A DNA stretch of 8,604 bases from Chloroflexota bacterium (GTDB lineage Bacteria > Chloroflexota > Limnocylindria > P2-11E), in NCBI GenBank assembly GCA_005881085.1, contig VBGU01000118.1:1-8604 (forward strand). Direction: 5' to 3'. Of this stretch, positions 7,197-8,604 are shown in pieces. The notes under the pieces were generated by a model. It ran no database searches. It was not told the origin of the DNA and saw nothing but the letters and a program-made list of their open reading frames with translations. A program made the position numbers and the translations under genes. Each line of letters opens with the position of its first letter. The first letter of the stretch is position 1.

Positions 7197-7480
7197 GCGC
7201 GGTCGTGCAGACCGTCGTGAACGCCGTCGATTACGGCGACGGACCGCAGGCCGCGACGAGCCGGCCGCGCATTCACGACGAGGGCGAGAAGCTTCAGGTC
7301 GACTCGCGTATTCCCGAGGCCGTCCGCGCCGGACTTGCTGCGCTGGGGCATGAGGTCGACGTAAAAGTCGAGGACGTCATGGCCACGAATTTCGCGCGAC
7401 CCGGAGCGATACAGATCGACGGCCCGAACCTCCGTGGCGGTGTTGAGGCGACCAAGGTCGGGATCGCGCTCGGGTTCTAG
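7193..7480 (+). CDS. C-terminal fragment of the GGT-superfamily hydrolase
   Basis: These 95 residues are the end of the GGT small subunit displaced by the upstream frameshift: MSAVVQTVVNAVDYG corresponds to the helix after the PGG motif, SRPRIH to the conserved APRIH, and the tail GGVEATKVGIALGF to the G.A.DPR..G.A.GY ending. An ATG overlaps the upstream TGA as ATGA, which could make this look like a coupled separate gene, but the similarity begins before that ATG (GGRKI, in the same frame). It is therefore best read as half of a broken gene. On its own it lacks the nucleophile and would not be an enzyme. Confidence 0.8.
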   Translation: MSAVVQTVVNAVDYGDGPQAATSRPRIHDEGEKLQVDSRIPEAVRAGLAALGHEVDVKVEDVMATNFARPGAIQIDGPNLRGGVEATKVGIALGF

Positions 7481-7495
7481 GCCGAGCGCGATCCC
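7460..7495 (+). terminator. 14-bp hairpin across the GGT stop codon
   Basis: GGGATCGCGCTCGG (7460-7473) pairs perfectly with CCGAGCGCGATCCC (7482-7495), leaving an 8-base loop that contains the TAG stop codon (7478-7480). The following TTAATGGTTA is only loosely U-rich. The element lies between convergent genes, so it may end transcripts from both sides, with rightward termination favoured. Confidence 0.7.
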
Positions 7496-7502
7496 TTAAT
7501 GG

Positions 7503-7757
7503 TTAGGGAACGGTCGGGCGCTGGCCCGCGTTCTCTTGCGCTTCGCGCTCCGCGCTTTCGCCGGCCTCGTGCGCCGGATCCTCGTTCGAGACGAAGACGC
7601 CCGGCGATGCCGATGCGTCCGCACGGGTGTTGCCGCTGGTTGGTGTGTTCGTCGCCGCGTTCGCGCTCGAGCCCGCGCTGAAGGCGGCCCCGAGGGCAAC
7701 GCCTGCGAGCATCGAACCTCCTGCGAGCGCCGCAATGACAGCTTTCCTTGCGTCCAT
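7503..7757 (-). CDS. Small exported protein of unknown function
   Basis: This is an 84-residue protein. Residues 1-5 are MDARK, then a hydrophobic stretch (about 6-28, AVIAALAGGSMLAGVALGAA) and a small-residue run ending ANA-A near 32-35 that fits signal peptidase I cleavage. The mature part would be about 50 residues, Ser/Thr/Asn-rich first and then acidic and Glu/Ala-rich (SNEDPAHEAGESAEREAQENAG). No Cys follows the signal, so it is not a lipoprotein. I recognise no domain. The start at 7757 is set by AAAGGAG seven bases upstream, the only strong Shine-Dalgarno in the window; the longer open frame upstream reads Arg/Gly-rich and is not coding. An alternative is an uncleaved membrane anchor. 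Confidence 0.72.
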   Translation of the reverse strand: MDARKAVIAALAGGSMLAGVALGAAFSAGSSANAATNTPTSGNTRADASASPGVFVSNEDPAHEAGESAEREAQENAGQRPTVP

Positions 7758-7764
7758 TTCGTGT

Positions 7765-7771
7765 CTCCTTT
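7765..7771 (-). promoter_or_regulatory. Shine-Dalgarno AAAGGAG of the small exported protein
   Basis: AAAGGAG on the minus strand lies seven bases before the ATG at 7757 and fixes the start within a much longer open frame. It contrasts with the leaderless starts elsewhere in the window. Confidence 0.8.
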
Positions 7772-7869
7772 CTTTCGCCCTGCTATGAGGGCTCACCCCA
7801 CCGTGCGTCCTCATCGCGCCACCGGCATGAGAGCGGCCTAGTAAGCACCTGGGAACTTCGTGAGAGTTA

Positions 7870-7956
7870 CGGGCCGGGGTGCCGCCGTGCTCGCGGGTCC
7901 CTCCGGCGACCACGCAGGGTCGCCGGCCCCCACTGCGCCGTCGGCACCCCGGCCCG
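7870..7956. repeat. Long nested inverted repeat upstream of murA
   Basis: CGGGCCGGGGTGCCG (7870-7884) pairs perfectly over 15 bp with CGGCACCCCGGCCCG (7942-7956). Inside it CCGGCGACC (7903-7911) pairs perfectly with GGTCGCCGG (7918-7926) around a 6-base loop. The two stems are separated by unpaired arms of 18 and 15 bases. It sits in the 239-bp gap between the small exported protein and the murA start, upstream of the murA -10. It could act as a DNA cruciform, a protein-binding site, or an RNA element in a longer transcript. Part of it recurs at the right end of the window. Confidence 0.6.
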
Positions 7957-7981
7957 CATCTCCGGATCGCATCCCATGCGG

Positions 7982-8512
7982 CTAGGCTCTTGCCGGATGG
8001 CACGATTCGTCGTTGAAGGCGGAACTCCGCTGCATGGCGAGATCACGCCGGCCGGGAATAAGAACGAAGCACTTCCACTCATAGCCGCCCGACGACACGT
8101 CGAGCTCGGCCCCGAATGCGCGGAGCGCGAGGAAGTGCGTGTCGTTGCGGCGCCGCCCGAGGACGTCGCCACCGGGCAGGCCGAGCTTCACCTTCTTGTA
8201 GCGCGCGAGCAGCGGGCCCGCGAACAGCAGCGAGGTGCGGATTTCCCGCGCCAGGGCGCTCGGCACGTCCATTGTCTTGAGCTCGCCGGTGATGCGGACA
8301 GTGCGCTCGTCGAGCTCTTCGACCTTCGCACCAAGCGCGCTGACCACCTCGAGCATCCCGCGCACGTCGCGTATCCGGGGGACGTTGTGCAAGGTGACTG
8401 GGTCGTCCGTGAGAAGGCTTGCTGCGATGAGCGGAAGAGCCTCGTTCTTGTTGCCTGCCGGTGTGATCTCTCCACGCAGCGGAGTTCCGCCTTCGACTAC
8501 GAATCGCGCCAT
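7982..8512 (-). CDS. murA: UDP-N-acetylglucosamine 1-carboxyvinyltransferase (MurA), truncated by inverted duplication
   Basis: MurA makes the first committed step of peptidoglycan synthesis in the cytosol, adding enolpyruvate from PEP to UDP-GlcNAc. The frame from ATG 8512 starts MARFVVEGGTPLRGEITPAG, with Lys22-Asn23, LLTDDPVTLHNVPRIRDV (34-51), R92 in IRTSLLFAGPLLAR, and PGGDVLGRRRNDTH (113-126). The catalytic-loop Cys (Cys115 in E. coli) is Asp116 here, the form tied to fosfomycin insensitivity in mycobacteria and others. Genuine similarity reaches AFGAELDVSS (about residue 141) against about 420 in a full enzyme; GGYEWKC may also be genuine. Past about 8090 the frame reads antisense through the other murA start to TGA at 7982-7984, so this product cannot be a working enzyme. 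A TAGGCT -10 lies eight bases upstream. Confidence 0.78.
   Translation of the reverse strand: MARFVVEGGTPLRGEITPAGNKNEALPLIAASLLTDDPVTLHNVPRIRDVRGMLEVVSALGAKVEELDERTVRITGELKTMDVPSALAREIRTSLLFAGPLLARYKKVKLGLPGGDVLGRRRNDTHFLALRAFGAELDVSSGGYEWKCFVLIPGRRDLAMQRSSAFNDESCHPARA
7983..7988 (+). promoter_or_regulatory. -10 element TAGGCT before the left murA start
   Basis: TAGGCT is followed by eight bases and then ATG 7997, the same hexamer as at the HAD gene and with leaderless spacing. No Shine-Dalgarno is seen. Confidence 0.5.
7997..8089 (+). pseudogene. murA: Duplicated murA 5' end (31 codons)
   Basis: ATG 7997 begins MARFVVEGGTPLHGEITPAG and continues NKNEALPLIAA, the first 31 residues of a MurA, including Lys22-Asn23 of the substrate-binding loop. 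After 8089 the similarity stops and the frame runs antisense through the opposing murA copy to 8527, which is meaningless sequence. Compared with the copy on the other strand it has one residue change (His14 for Arg14) and 14 silent changes. It keeps its own -10 and start. If the contig is chimeric, this could be the true start of a full murA whose remainder was lost at the join. Confidence 0.75.
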
Positions 8513-8604
8513 CCGGCAAGAGCCTAGCCGCATGGGATGCGATCCGGAGATGCGGGCCGGGGTGCCGACGGCGCAGTGGGGGCCGGCGACCCTGCGTGGT
8601 CGCC
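8420..8604 (-). repeat. Right arm of the murA inverted duplication
   Basis: Reverse-complement partner of 7905-8089. Bases 8508-8604 match 7905-8001 exactly; 8420-8507 carry the 15 substitutions. A 330-bp spacer (8090-8419) of murA codons 32 to about 141 lies between the arms. The arm runs to the final base of the window, which may be the end of the contig. Confidence 0.9.
8521..8526 (-). promoter_or_regulatory. -10 element TAGGCT before the right murA start
   Basis: Mirror copy of the hexamer at 7983-7988, eight bases before ATG 8512 on the minus strand, with no Shine-Dalgarno. Confidence 0.5.

Larger units (their letters stand above)
7905..8089 (+). repeat. Left arm of a murA inverted duplication
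   Basis: This segment is repeated in reverse at 8420-8604, with positions summing to 16509. From 7905 to 8001 the arms are identical; from 8002 to 8089 they differ at 15 bases, 14 at silent third positions and one changing Arg to His. The arm holds the right part of the nested stem, the murA -10, the start codon and codons 1-31. The other arm ends at the last base of the window, so the identical part may extend further. Confidence 0.9.

Noticed and set aside
7870..7911. T-box-like riboswitch (GGGTGCC...GGTCCCT pattern)
   Set aside because: The conserved TGGNACCGCG core is not intact, no stem I is recognisable, and murA is not a T-box target; the element also lies before the likely transcription start.
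8002..8089. Diversity-generating retroelement template and variable repeat
   Set aside because: The changes are not confined to adenines, nearly all are silent, and no reverse transcriptase is present.
7997..8527. 177-codon plus-strand frame starting at the left murA ATG as a full gene
   Set aside because: Only the first 31 codons are MurA; the remainder is the reverse strand of the opposing copy.
7905..8604. Phase-variable invertible segment flanked by inverted repeats
   Set aside because: Flipping the 330-bp spacer restores the same truncated MurA in the other direction and no recombinase is seen.
1..8604. CRISPR array, insertion sequence or prophage
   Set aside because: No spaced direct repeats, transposase, integrase or phage genes were found.

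Overview
The window is 8.6 kb of high-GC bacterial DNA, densely coded on both strands. It carries ordinary housekeeping and degradative genes rather than phage or plasmid genes. No rRNA, tRNA, CRISPR array or transposase was seen. Several genes lack a Shine-Dalgarno sequence and instead have a TANNNT -10 hexamer just before the start codon (TAGGCT, TAGTCT, TAGCCT), the signature of leaderless transcription. With the GC content and an Asp-type MurA, this points to a GC-rich Chloroflexota or deep Actinomycetota lineage, probably a metagenomic contig. This placement is an inference.

Layout, left to right. (1) 2..508 (+): C-terminal part of an SMP-30/gluconolactonase-like beta-propeller, cut by the window edge. 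(2) 509..654: a convergent intergenic gap packed with inverted repeats. (3) 3086..655 (-): a two-gene operon, a HAD-type (haloacid dehalogenase-like) hydrolase followed with a 4-bp GTGA overlap by a 607-aa fusion of a RecB-like PD-(D/E)XK nuclease and a DEDD exonuclease-like domain. (4) 3115..3927 (+): a SAM-dependent methyltransferase, divergent from the HAD gene across a 28-bp gap with a two-way -10 element. (5) 5888..3924 (-): an S9 family prolyl-oligopeptidase-type peptidase, convergent with the methyltransferase; their stop codons interlock in one CTAG. (6) 5946..7480 (+): a gamma-glutamyltransferase-superfamily Ntn hydrolase, divergent from the peptidase. It is split by a one-base deletion in a G run, and most glutamate-binding residues known from E. 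coli Ggt are replaced. A strong hairpin terminator spans its stop codon. (7) 7757..7503 (-): a small exported protein of unknown function with the only clear Shine-Dalgarno. (8) 7758..8604: a structured intergenic region, then a 700-bp inverted duplication of the start of murA reaching the last base of the window.

The peptidase and the GGT-like hydrolase share a divergent control region and could both serve peptide or amide turnover, but no single pathway links all genes.

The strangest part is the right end. The first 31 codons of murA occur twice, facing each other. 97 bases of promoter and start region are identical in the two copies, while the codons after them differ at 15 positions, 14 of them silent. 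A real rearrangement, gene conversion, or an assembly or amplification fold-back could each explain part of this; read mapping over the junction near 8090 would decide. I do not see a clear new biological system, and an artefact at the right end is a serious possibility.
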